This document shows positions 7,093 through 14,619 of a stretch of DNA of 39,498 bases, piece after piece. This DNA comes from Bacteroidales bacterium UBA5206 (GTDB lineage: Bacteria; Bacteroidota; Bacteroidia; Bacteroidales; Tenuifilaceae), in the NCBI GenBank assembly GCA_002412705.1, contig DHVO01000112.1, forward strand, positions 1-39,498. Reading direction: 5' to 3'. Position 1 is the first letter of the stretch. Each line of letters begins with the position of its first letter. The translations under genes were made by a program, and so were the position numbers. The notes below the pieces were generated by a model. The model did no database searches. It was given only the letters and a program-made list of their open reading frames with translations, and was not told where the DNA came from.

Positions 7093-9255
7093 ATGAAATT
7101 TTCGGATCTAAAAATTGGCACTAAGGTGCTTCTAGGCTTTGGCTTAGTTTCAATTATAACTCTGGTTGTTGGTGTAATTGGATACTTCAGTTTATCAGAT
7201 GTTGCTGCTAAGTTTTACCATGTAACCGATGAGAGTATGGTTAGCATGGATAACATCCGCCAGCTAGAGATTAATGTTGAAAAGATGCGCGTAGCGCACA
7301 GAACGCTGCTAAACCCAAACCTTAAGAAGAGTGATAGGGATAGGCAGTATGAAAATCTTAAGGTTGCCCGTGCTGAGATGAAAGAGGTTTTTGAAAGAAT
7401 TGAAGATCTTCCAATGACCAGTGATGAAAAAAACCAGTGGCAACAGCTAAAAAATGCGCTGAACGATTGGGAGGCGGTGAATACTCAGTTTGAGTCGTTT
7501 ATGGGTGAGATTCAGCGTTTGGATATTTTTTACCCCATGAAGTTGCTAAAGGATTTAACAAAGTTCGAAGGCGACCACTATGCCCTTGAGGCAAAAGTGG
7601 CCAATGCCATTAGAACGGGCAAAACCTTCGATGGAGGCGATGATCCTACTGCTTGTAATTTAGGGAAATGGCTCCCTAGCTTTAATACTTCAAATGCAAA
7701 AATCAATCAAGCATTTGAGGATATGCAGGAGTCTCACAACACATTTCATTCATCAGTGCACCAAATAAAAGAAGCGTTGCGTACCCGCCAAACTGCTAGG
7801 GCTTGGGCTTTGTATGAGAACCAGATGCTGCCATCGGCAAATAAAGTGTTTGAACATTTTGGTGTTGCCATTCAAGAGGCTGAGGCGGCTGTTGCCCTGT
7901 TTGAGAAAGGTGAGCAACTTAACATAAATGTGGCAAGGGAAAAGCAAGTAATTGCTGTTAACCTAATGCAACAAGTTCAGGGCGATAAGGAGAGCGAGGT
8001 GTTAGCAACGGTTTCATCAGGAAAAGAGGAAACAAATAGGGCTAACTTTTCTTTCCTTGCTGCCATTGTAATTGGAATGGTTGTAGCCTTGCTACTTGGT
8101 GTGCTTATTACACGTGCTATAACTAGAGGTATAAAGAGAGGTGTAGCATTGGCTGAGGTAATTGCCGATGGCGATTTAACCGCCGATGTTGAACAGGAGT
8201 TCCTTACCCGTAACGATGAAATTGGGCAGCTAGCCAAATCGTTACAGCTAATGGTGGAGAAGTTAAGGGAGGTAGTTGCTTCAATTCATAGCGGTGCCGA
8301 TAATATTGTTGCTGCAAGTTTTCAAATGAGCTCTACTAGTCAGCAAATGTCGCAGGGAGCAAGTGAGCAGGCTTCGTCGGCCGAGGAGGTTTCCAGCTCC
8401 ATGGAGGAGATGGCTGCCAACATACAGCAGAATACCGACAACTCTCAGCAGGCAGAGCGGATAGCGCTTACGGGTGCCGATGGCATAAGAAAGGGTAGCG
8501 ATGCCACATCTACTGCTGTAGTAAGCATGAAACAAATTGCCGAAAAGGTATCCATAATAAGCGATATAGCATTTCAAACCAACATACTTGCGCTTAATGC
8601 TGCCGTTGAGGCAGCTAGAGCAGGCGAGCAAGGGCGTGGCTTTGCGGTTGTTGCTGCCGAGGTTAGAAAACTGGCCGAGCGCAGTAAGGTTGCCGCCGAC
8701 GAGATAGAAAAGCTTACTCGCAGTGGCGTTAAGGTTGCCGAAGAGGCTGGATCTCTGCTTGCCGAAATGGTTCCAGAAATAGAGAAAACAGCTCGTTTGG
8801 TACAAGAGATTTCGGCTGCAAGCCTTGAGCAGAACTCGGGTGCCGACCAGATTAACACTGCTATTCAGCAGCTAAACCAGGTTACCCAGCAAAATGCTGC
8901 TGCTAGTGAGGAGATGGCCACATCGGCAGAAGAGCTCAGCAGCCAAGCAGAACAGCTAAAGGACATTATTTCGTACTTTAGATTATCCCAAAAACAGGCA
9001 GGAGTTGCATCGTACAAAAAGGTTGCTTCGCAGCCAATCAATAGGGATAATACACCTAAGTTTAAGAGTACCACTGCTGGTAATGGTTACGCACAGCCTA
9101 AGAAAGAGGTTGCTGCAAAGCCACGGGCTAATGCAGGAGTAAAGAAAGAACCAGTAGCAAAGCCAAAGACTGATAATCAGCAGTCAAAGGGGTTTAATTA
9201 CGACTTTGCAGGTAGTAATGGCAATGGTAACGATAGTCAGTACGAAAGATTTTAG
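7093..9255 (+). CDS. Methyl-accepting chemotaxis protein with a CZB (zinc-binding) domain in the extracytoplasmic region
   Basis: The protein has 720 residues. TM1 is at about 11-33, a four-helix-bundle ligand region at about 35-150, a CZB domain at about 155-232, a further helical region, TM2 at about 319-340, HAMP at about 341-395 (DGDLTADVEQEF, NDEIGQL) and the MCP signalling hairpin at about 400-615. A low-complexity Lys/Ala/Asn-rich tail follows (about 625-720). CZB hallmarks are His162, the CxxGKW block with Cys188 and Trp193, and His215/His219. CZB domains are usually cytoplasmic and C-terminal; here the domain lies between the two membrane spans, so it should face the periplasm. The signalling core includes the canonical hairpin tip (IAFQTNILALNAAVEAARAG). 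The tail lacks a recognisable CheR pentapeptide. The core is near-identical in DNA to the receptor at 22284-23942. Confidence 0.9.
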   Translation: MKFSDLKIGTKVLLGFGLVSIITLVVGVIGYFSLSDVAAKFYHVTDESMVSMDNIRQLEINVEKMRVAHRTLLNPNLKKSDRDRQYENLKVARAEMKEVFERIEDLPMTSDEKNQWQQLKNALNDWEAVNTQFESFMGEIQRLDIFYPMKLLKDLTKFEGDHYALEAKVANAIRTGKTFDGGDDPTACNLGKWLPSFNTSNAKINQAFEDMQESHNTFHSSVHQIKEALRTRQTARAWALYENQMLPSANKVFEHFGVAIQEAEAAVALFEKGEQLNINVAREKQVIAVNLMQQVQGDKESEVLATVSSGKEETNRANFSFLAAIVIGMVVALLLGVLITRAITRGIKRGVALAEVIADGDLTADVEQEFLTRNDEIGQLAKSLQLMVEKLREVVASIHSGADNIVAASFQMSSTSQQMSQGASEQASSAEEVSSSMEEMAANIQQNTDNSQQAERIALTGADGIRKGSDATSTAVVSMKQIAEKVSIISDIAFQTNILALNAAVEAARAGEQGRGFAVVAAEVRKLAERSKVAADEIEKLTRSGVKVAEEAGSLLAEMVPEIEKTARLVQEISAASLEQNSGADQINTAIQQLNQVTQQNAAASEEMATSAEELSSQAEQLKDIISYFRLSQKQAGVASYKKVASQPINRDNTPKFKSTTAGNGYAQPKKEVAAKPRANAGVKKEPVAKPKTDNQQSKGFNYDFAGSNGNGNDSQYERF
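8540..8717 (+). repeat. Long inverted repeat, copy A (within the first chemoreceptor)
   Basis: These 178 bases match the reverse complement of 22714-22891 with two differences (at 8565 and 8670), including an uninterrupted 104-base identity (8566-8669). They encode the receptor hairpin tip. Similarity falls off on both sides, which suggests gene conversion or strong recent sequence homogenisation. Confidence 0.9.
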
Positions 9256-9305
9256 ACTGTAGGCTATATTGTAAAGCCAACTGTTTGTTGATAGTATTAC
9301 GTAGA

Positions 9306-9356
9306 GGGCGCACAATATCGAGTGAAGTGTTGGTTCGATTAAGTGCGCCTTTCTAT
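9306..9356 (+). terminator. Hairpin downstream of the first chemoreceptor
   Basis: GGCGCAC (9307-9313) pairs with GTGCGCC (9343-9349). Inside it, ATCGA (9317-9321) pairs with TCGAT (9335-9339), and TTTCTATTT follows. It lies 51 bases after the stop codon at 9255 and is a plausible factor-independent terminator, though the U-tract is imperfect. Confidence 0.5.
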
Positions 9357-9455
9357 TTGGTTAGGCTCAAAAAGCAAGAATGATTATATGTTACTAGTTC
9401 CTAGATTTTCAGTTATGCTAATTCTTTGGAAGCGGTTGATAAAAAAGCAATAGCC

Positions 9456-9827
9456 ATGGAAAAGAGAATCTTAATTATTGATGACGATGCCGATTTGGCC
9501 TCATCATTAAAGGAGCTTATTACCATTGATGGGTATCAGGTTACCATTGCTAGTGACGGGAAAGTAGGGTTGGAGCTACAGGGCAGGTACCCATTCGATC
9601 TTGTAATAACTGATATTGTTATGCCCGAAAATGATGGCCTTGAGGTTATTATTGCGTTGCGCTGTAACTATCCTGAAACAAAGGTAATTGCCATGTCGGG
9701 TGGGGGGTATGTTAACTCTCGCGACTACCTATTAATGGCAAAGGAGCTAGGGGCATCAATGGCACTAAGCAAACCCTTTGAGTACAACATTCTACAATCT
9801 GAAATTAGGCGGCTTTTATCAAACTAA
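9456..9827 (+). CDS. Single-domain response regulator
   Basis: The protein has 123 residues and is a receiver domain only. The acidic triad is Asp10-Asp11 with phosphoacceptor Asp53 (LVITDIVMPENDG); the switch residue is Ser81 (MSGGG) and Lys106 lies in SKPF. The frame extends upstream to a TTG at 9426, but ATG 9456 begins directly at the first core strand (MEKRILIIDDD), so it is preferred. It stands alone after the receptor's hairpin and converges with the TPR gene on the other strand, with 13 bases between the stops. Its partner kinase is not evident. The sequence is only moderately similar to the regulator at 6712, so they are probably not recent duplicates. Confidence 0.87.
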   Translation: MEKRILIIDDDADLASSLKELITIDGYQVTIASDGKVGLELQGRYPFDLVITDIVMPENDGLEVIIALRCNYPETKVIAMSGGGYVNSRDYLLMAKELGASMALSKPFEYNILQSEIRRLLSN

Positions 9828-9840
9828 AATTTCTCCTGAG

Positions 9841-10581
9841 CTAGTTCGCCTCAATGCGCTTTGATGAGCACTCCGATACCACCATCTTACATCCGTTCAC
9901 GTTATCAAGTTTACAGCTTTTATGGAAATCGATACAGGCATTGGCCTTGTCGTTAAGCTTTAGGTAAGCCATTCCCCGGTTGTAATAGCTAATGGCATTG
10001 TTAGGTTCAAGATCAAGCCCCTTGCTGTAATCGTTAATGGCATCGAGGTAGTTTCCAAGCCTGTAGTTGGTAAATCCTCTACTGTTGTAAACTATTGCGT
10101 TACGAGGGTCAATTTCCTGAGCGGCATTATAGTCGGCCATTGCTGCATCAAGGTAAGTTTCCCTAATGTTTGCAAGTGCTCGGTTAAGGTAAATTTGTAC
10201 CATAAGGGTACTATTGGGATTAAGCTCAAGTGCCTTAGTGAAATCCTCGATGGAGCGGCGGTACTGCTCCCTAATATTATTTAGTACACCACGTTGGTAG
10301 TAAAACATAGCATTGGCTGGGTGTAGGGATATGGATTGCTCAATGTATCGCTCTGCCCCTTTAAGATCCTTGGTTAGCAGACTTGCCAGTATTATGCCAT
10401 TTAATGCTGATGTATCGGCGGGTTGAGACTTTAGCACCTGTTCAAAATCCCGAATTGCAGAGGCATATTCCTTTTGCTTTATTTTAGCATTTCCAGATTC
10501 TATTAGTGTTGCCACATCGCTTTGCGCATAGGCAACAAGTATGCTTAGTAAAAAGGTAGCAGTAAGTATAATTCTTTTCAT
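9841..10581 (-). CDS. Periplasmic tetratricopeptide repeat protein
   Basis: The protein has 246 residues. A signal peptide covers 1-20 (hydrophobic run ending VAYAQ). About six tandem TPR units follow (roughly 24-57, 58-91, 92-125, 126-161, 162-195 and 196-229), each with the alternating small/aromatic pattern (for example YYQRG, YNSRG, YYNRGMAYLKL). A short C-terminal tail contains several Cys residues (ACIDF, SCKLD, GCKMV, SECS), which could form disulphides in the periplasm. It should be a protein-interaction scaffold exported to the envelope; the partner is unknown. It follows recR by 23 bases on the same strand and is probably co-transcribed, though no functional link to recombination is apparent. 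Confidence 0.85.
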   Translation of the reverse strand: MKRIILTATFLLSILVAYAQSDVATLIESGNAKIKQKEYASAIRDFEQVLKSQPADTSALNGIILASLLTKDLKGAERYIEQSISLHPANAMFYYQRGVLNNIREQYRRSIEDFTKALELNPNSTLMVQIYLNRALANIRETYLDAAMADYNAAQEIDPRNAIVYNSRGFTNYRLGNYLDAINDYSKGLDLEPNNAISYYNRGMAYLKLNDKANACIDFHKSCKLDNVNGCKMVVSECSSKRIEAN

Positions 10582-10604
10582 GCGTTAGGGGGCAAAGGTT
10601 TATA

Positions 10605-11237
10605 CTATGGTAAAAGAGCTAGTGTTGATTCAAATCTGGTTCGGTTAACAATGGCTCGTCCAAGGGTAATTTCATCGGTGTACTCAAGCTCATCGCCAAA
10701 GGCAACACCTCTGGCAATGGCGGAAAAGTCGACCTCTGTATTTTTTAGCTTCTTAAAGATATAGAAACTTGTGGTATCTCCTTCCATTGTAGCGCTTAAA
10801 GCCATAATAACTTCTTTTACGTTGCCTTGGGCAATTTTGTTAACCAGCCCATCTATATTTAAATCGGCAGGGCCAATTCCATCCATAGGGCTAATTAGGC
10901 CACCCAAAACGTAGTAAAGCCCATTGTACTGGTTTGTATTCTCAATGGACATCACATCCTTAATGCTCTCTACCACACAAAGAGTGCTGTCGTCGCGTCT
11001 TGGGTTTGAGCATATATGGCACACATCGGTATCCGATATGTTATTGCACTTAATACAGTGCTTTACCTCATGGCTAAGCTTGTTTAGCGCATCGGTAAAA
11101 CGGTCAACGTCCCCAACAGGTTGCTTAAGCATGTGCAAAACAAGCCTAAGCGCAGTTTTTTTTCCAACCCCAGGTAGTTTTGCAAACTCCTCAACGGCAT
11201 TCTCCAGCAGCTTCGACGGAAAAACTAATCCATGCAT
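10605..11237 (-). CDS. recR: Recombination protein RecR
   Basis: The protein has 210 residues, close to the usual RecR length of about 200. It starts with the family's conserved block (PSKLLENAVEEFAKLPGVG), a helix-hairpin-helix at about 8-30. A four-Cys zinc finger follows (Cys61, Cys64, Cys73, Cys76), then a Toprim domain (about 84-175, with the acidic Glu90) and the C-terminal Walker-B-like/wing region with the ARGVAFGDELEYTDEITLGRA motif. RecR works with RecO (and RecF) to load RecA at single-strand gaps in the cytoplasm. No recO or recF is in the window. The sequence is complete and all hallmark residues are present. A TAnnTTTG element (TACATTTG) lies about 28 bases upstream of the start. 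Confidence 0.96.
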   Translation of the reverse strand: MHGLVFPSKLLENAVEEFAKLPGVGKKTALRLVLHMLKQPVGDVDRFTDALNKLSHEVKHCIKCNNISDTDVCHICSNPRRDDSTLCVVESIKDVMSIENTNQYNGLYYVLGGLISPMDGIGPADLNIDGLVNKIAQGNVKEVIMALSATMEGDTTSFYIFKKLKNTEVDFSAIARGVAFGDELEYTDEITLGRAIVNRTRFESTLALLP

Positions 11238-11264
11238 TGCGTATTCTCCACTTGTTAACTATTG

Positions 11265-11272
11265 CAAATGTA
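11265..11272 (-). promoter_or_regulatory. -7 element upstream of recR
   Basis: TACATTTG on the minus strand (11272-11265) matches TAnnTTTG exactly and lies 28 bases upstream of ATG 11237. No clear -33 TTG was found at the usual distance, so only the -7 half is supported. Confidence 0.4.
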
Positions 11273-11443
11273 ACCTTTTGTTAGAATTTGTCCCTAACAT
11301 AAAGGATGCGCTTTATCATTATTTATAGCGGCATTTACTATGAAACTAGTAACGTGTAACCCATCGGATTTGTTTCTAAAATAGTTATTAAGGAGGATTA
11401 AGCTGCTGCTATTGCGTTATTTCCGCTTAGTGCAAATTCTATT

Positions 11444-11514
11444 ATCTACACAATGTGGCTGTGCAATTGGCTTTTGATAAAATCAAAATACCCACTTTTA
11501 GCTATTGTGTAGAT
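11444..11514. repeat. Nested inverted repeats upstream of the His-rich/TonB receptor genes
   Basis: The outer repeat is a perfect 11-base pair: ATCTACACAAT (11444-11454) and ATTGTGTAGAT (11504-11514), with 49 bases between the arms. Inside it is a second palindrome, TTTTGAT (11472-11478), AAA, ATCAAAA (11482-11488). The region lies 40 bases upstream of the start of the His-rich gene. It could be an operator for a metal-responsive repressor, an mRNA leader structure, or a very small invertible segment; the sequence alone does not decide. Confidence 0.5.
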
Positions 11515-11554
11515 GTTTATATGGGAGTTTCTTTGTAGCGTAAAATTGTAACAA

Positions 11555-11920
11555 TTGAAAAAGGTACTCAACATACAATTACTTAGGTCTGGTGTTGCTT
11601 TGCTAATGGCACTGCAGCTGCTGATGGTATTTTGGAGTACTACTACTTTTAGGCATACGCACACGTTGAGCAATGGGAGGGTGATAACCCACTCTCATAT
11701 TGGTTTTGCCGACACTAAGACACCTGCTCACGCCCACACCCAAAAGGATTATCTTTTTCTTGAGATTCTGCTTCATGCTCCTGTTGTTGAGGCTATTCAT
11801 GTAGAGTTCTCATTTACATCCAGCGTATTATCCACATTAAGTTTTAGCTGCATTCAGCGCAATGTCAGCTTGCAGCAATCCTGTCTTAGCCTTTTAAGGG
11901 CTCCCCCTATTTCTTTGTAA
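11555..11920 (+). CDS. Small His-rich exported or membrane-anchored protein
   Basis: The protein has 121 residues. An N-terminal hydrophobic segment (about 11-28) acts as signal or anchor. A His-rich stretch (about 33-63) follows with HTHTLSNGR, THSHIG and AHAHT, then a hydrophobic segment (about 65-75, FLEILLHA) and a Ser/Leu-rich tail. Clustered HxH motifs suggest binding of a transition metal such as zinc. Similar small His-rich proteins are common next to TonB receptors in this phylum, but no function is established. The start is TTG 11555 (a stop codon lies just upstream in frame); the next candidate is ATG 11609, which would cut into the hydrophobic segment. It lies 189 bases before the TonB receptor and probably belongs to the same regulon. 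Confidence 0.6.
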   Translation: MKKVLNIQLLRSGVALLMALQLLMVFWSTTTFRHTHTLSNGRVITHSHIGFADTKTPAHAHTQKDYLFLEILLHAPVVEAIHVEFSFTSSVLSTLSFSCIQRNVSLQQSCLSLLRAPPISL

Positions 11921-12109
11921 TACTCTGTTCCCATCACGGTTTACATTGTTTTGCCTAAGTGCTTTGTTCTAACAGCAAAAAGGTGAAGCTGTGCTTGGAT
12001 AAACCATTCAATTTGCTTGCGATTATTTGTGCATGAGCATAAGCTCATCTGTACCTACTGTGCTTTTTAACACCCATATTAACCATATCCGCATAAATCT
12101 TTTGCTACT

Positions 12110-14380
12110 ATGAAACTTAAATTGCTACTGTTTTCATTATTTATTTCAATTTCGTACTTCTCCTATGCTAGTCAACCTCCCGTTATCTCGGGGTTTATAT
12201 CGGAGGGTAAAAGCCCAATTCCCTATGCAAGTGTAGTTGTTAAGGGATCAACACAGGGTGCTGTTGCTAATGACCAGGGTAAGTTTGAACTTAAACTTGT
12301 AAAACCAGGAACTTACACAATCCTTTTTCAAGCATTAGGGTATAAGCCTATTGAGCGAAATGTAGTTGTGAATGCAGGCGATAATATAAACCTCTCTGTT
12401 GCGCTGGAGGAGGATATTTTTGGAATAGAACAGGTTGTTGTTACGGCCAATAGAAATGAGGAGCGTAGGCGCGATGCTTCTTTGGTTGTAAACATGGTAA
12501 ATCCTCGACTTTTAAATATCACCAGTTCCATATCAATGGCCGATGGACTAAGATTTCAACCTGGTTTACGGGTGGAGAACAACTGTCAGAACTGTGGGTT
12601 CCAGCAGGTTCGTATAAACGGTTTGGAAGGGCCATACTCCCAAATACTAATAGATAGCCGACCAATATTTAGCTCGCTTGCAGGAGTGTATGGTTTGGAG
12701 CAAATTCCTGTAAATATGATTGAACGCGTTGAGGTTACCCGTGGAGGGGGCTCTGCTATTTTTGGCTCAAATGCCATTGCTGGCGTTATTAACATCATAA
12801 CAAAGGAGCCTCAGGGTAACAGCTTTTCTTTATCGTATAACAATACGCTTACAGGGTCGTCGCCCGATAATAACCTTAACCTTAACGCTTCGGTTGTTGA
12901 CGATGATTTGGGCAGCGGCCTTATGGTGTACGGATCGGTACGTAATAGGGATCACTTTGATAATAACAGCGATGGTTTCTCCGAAATACCTTTGCTTGAG
13001 AACACAACTATTGGCTTGCGTGGTTACCATAAGTTGGGAAGCAAAGCCAAACTTGTGGCAACGTATCACCACATTAGCGAGTTCCGTAGGGGTGGAAATA
13101 AGTTTAATCTTGAACCTCAGTTCTCTGATATTGCAGAGCAAACCGCTCATGAGATTGATGGGGGAGGGCTCTCTTTAGATTATTTCCCAACACAGGTGCT
13201 AAAGCTTTCGGTATTTACCTCGTTGCAGCATATCGATCGTAAGAGCTACTACGGTGCGGGTATGAATCCCAATGCATTTGGTAACACTTCAAATCTTTCA
13301 ATATCGGGTGGTACACAGATTGCCTACTCTATGGATAAACTGCTATTCTCCCCAGCACAGCTAACCGGTGGGTTTGAGTACTCTCACGACGATTTACACG
13401 ATGTTGTTGTTGGCTACAATCGAGATATTAAGCAGGATGCAAATATTGCTGGCCTATTCCTTCAGAATGAGTGGAAGGGGCGCTATGTAAATGTTTTGGT
13501 TGGCGCCAGAGCCGATAAGCATAACCTTATCGATCATATAATATTTAGCCCTCGTGTAAACCTGCTCATTAAACCTGTTGAGGATTTCCAAATTAGAACC
13601 AGCTATTCATCGGGTTACCGTGCACCACAAACTTTTGACGAGGATTTACATATTACAGCCGTAAACGGAGAGGTTAGCTTAATTCAGGTTAACCCAAACC
13701 TTAAGGAGGAGCGCTCTCATAGCGTTTCGCTATCGGGCGAGTACATTCACGATCATGGCGATCATCAGGTTAACTTCCTTGCCGAAGCATTTTATACCAA
13801 GCTAGACGATGTGTTTATTGTTGAGAATATTGGTACTGATGCTGAGGGAAACCTTCTACTGGAGCGACGTAATGGCTCTGGTGCCGAGGTGTTTGGGGTA
13901 AATCTTGAGGGCAAGTATGCTCCCTCGGCCAAGTTTTTTGTAACTGCAGGGGTTACTTTGCAGAGAAATAAATATCTAGAGCCAGAGCAGTGGAGTGAGG
14001 ATCCCAATGCAGAACTTCTCACCGAGATGCCCCGTTCACCCAAGCAGTATGGCTTTATTGCTCTTGACTATAAGCCTATCTCAAAATTGGGAGTTTCGCT
14101 TTCGGGTACCTATTCCGGAGCGATGGTTGTTCCTCACTACGCCGGTTACATTGCTGCCGATAAGCTTGAGAAAACCCCATCGTTTATTGATATGGGCGCT
14201 AAGCTAAGCTACGACTTTAAGGTTAGCCATGGTATAACAATCCAGCTATCGGGTGGGGTTAAAAACATTTTCAATAGCTACCAAAACGATTTTGATCTTG
14301 GCGAAAACAGGGATGCTGGCTATATGTATGGGCCACTATTGCCCCGCAGCGTGTTCTTTGGTATCAAGTTTTTTAACTAA
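12110..14380 (+). CDS. TonB-dependent outer-membrane receptor with carboxypeptidase-regulatory-like N-domain
   Basis: The protein has 756 residues. The signal peptide is 1-20, a carboxypeptidase-regulatory-like beta domain spans about 24-105, the TonB box region follows (EQVVVTANR, about 107-115), the plug is about 120-235 and a 22-strand-type beta barrel runs to a C-terminal Phe/Asn end. The plug holds a CxxC pair, Cys159 and Cys162, in a NCQNCGF motif, and the conserved VEVTRGGGSAIFGSNAIAGVINI block. The protein is of normal length and intact. The CxxC and the His-rich neighbour point to a metal, metal-chelate or haem-like ligand rather than a glycan. No SusD partner follows, which also argues against glycan uptake. 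A factor-independent terminator lies 33 bases past the stop. Confidence 0.9.
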   Translation: MKLKLLLFSLFISISYFSYASQPPVISGFISEGKSPIPYASVVVKGSTQGAVANDQGKFELKLVKPGTYTILFQALGYKPIERNVVVNAGDNINLSVALEEDIFGIEQVVVTANRNEERRRDASLVVNMVNPRLLNITSSISMADGLRFQPGLRVENNCQNCGFQQVRINGLEGPYSQILIDSRPIFSSLAGVYGLEQIPVNMIERVEVTRGGGSAIFGSNAIAGVINIITKEPQGNSFSLSYNNTLTGSSPDNNLNLNASVVDDDLGSGLMVYGSVRNRDHFDNNSDGFSEIPLLENTTIGLRGYHKLGSKAKLVATYHHISEFRRGGNKFNLEPQFSDIAEQTAHEIDGGGLSLDYFPTQVLKLSVFTSLQHIDRKSYYGAGMNPNAFGNTSNLSISGGTQIAYSMDKLLFSPAQLTGGFEYSHDDLHDVVVGYNRDIKQDANIAGLFLQNEWKGRYVNVLVGARADKHNLIDHIIFSPRVNLLIKPVEDFQIRTSYSSGYRAPQTFDEDLHITAVNGEVSLIQVNPNLKEERSHSVSLSGEYIHDHGDHQVNFLAEAFYTKLDDVFIVENIGTDAEGNLLLERRNGSGAEVFGVNLEGKYAPSAKFFVTAGVTLQRNKYLEPEQWSEDPNAELLTEMPRSPKQYGFIALDYKPISKLGVSLSGTYSGAMVVPHYAGYIAADKLEKTPSFIDMGAKLSYDFKVSHGITIQLSGGVKNIFNSYQNDFDLGENRDAGYMYGPLLPRSVFFGIKFFN

Positions 14381-14412
14381 ATAAGATACTAGTAAGTTTA
14401 AACGTAATGTAC

Positions 14413-14445
14413 AAAAAACGGGGCCTTCAAGTAGCCCCGTTTTTG
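14413..14445. terminator. Bidirectional rho-independent terminator
   Basis: CGGGGC (14419-14424) and GCCCCG (14434-14439) form a GC-rich stem with a nine-base loop. It is flanked by an A-run on the left and T5 on the right, so it works in both directions. It closes the TonB receptor transcript from the left and could close the minus-strand symporter transcript from the right. Confidence 0.85.
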
Positions 14446-14460
14446 CTTTTAGTATCATTA

Positions 14461-14619
14461 TTACTTCAGCCTCCATTCTTCCCACTGGTTCTCTATAGTG
14501 GTGCTGTACAGCGTTTGTGGTGTTTGCTCTTTGCTGTTAATTAGAATGGAGTTTAGCTCCACCTGTTCCTTAAGGAAACCCTTTGGGTTAAATCTTCTCC
14601 ACTTTATCTCCCTTTTTCC
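14461..14619 (-). pseudogene. Start-less coding-like frame between symporter and terminator
   Basis: An open frame of 52 codons runs from just after a stop at 14622-14620 to a TAA at 14463-14461. It overlaps the last codons of the symporter in another frame. It has no ATG or TTG start (only a GTG in mid-frame). Its last 39 codons look like real protein: varied, polar, with WEEWRLK at the end and codons typical of the neighbours. The frame ends 16 bases before the terminator hairpin. It could be the remnant C-terminus of a lost gene, a very small gene from the GTG, or chance. I do not recognise the sequence. Confidence 0.25.

Larger units (their letters stand above)
11238..11554. other. 317-base intergenic region between divergent recR and the His-rich gene
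   Basis: No credible gene was found. The left part carries the recR -7 element. The right part carries two nested inverted repeats (11444-11514) described separately. The remainder is AT-rich spacer. A 75-codon frame at 11446-11673 on the minus strand overlaps the His-rich gene and shows no protein features. Confidence 0.6.

Noticed and set aside
8281..8805. 174-codon frame on the minus strand opposite the first chemoreceptor
   Set aside because: Shadow of the highly conserved receptor signalling domain; a similar shadow appears opposite the second receptor, as expected from the shared DNA.
10924..11328. 134-codon plus-strand frame over recR
   Set aside because: Antisense of a solidly identified gene, with no recognisable motif.
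11446..11673. 75-codon minus-strand frame over the start of the His-rich gene
   Set aside because: No conserved pattern; its upstream end lies inside the His-rich gene on the other strand.
11921..12109. Cobalamin or other riboswitch before the TonB receptor
   Set aside because: No B12-box-like conserved segment was found. The only structure is a six-base palindrome at 12033-12048, too short to support a call.
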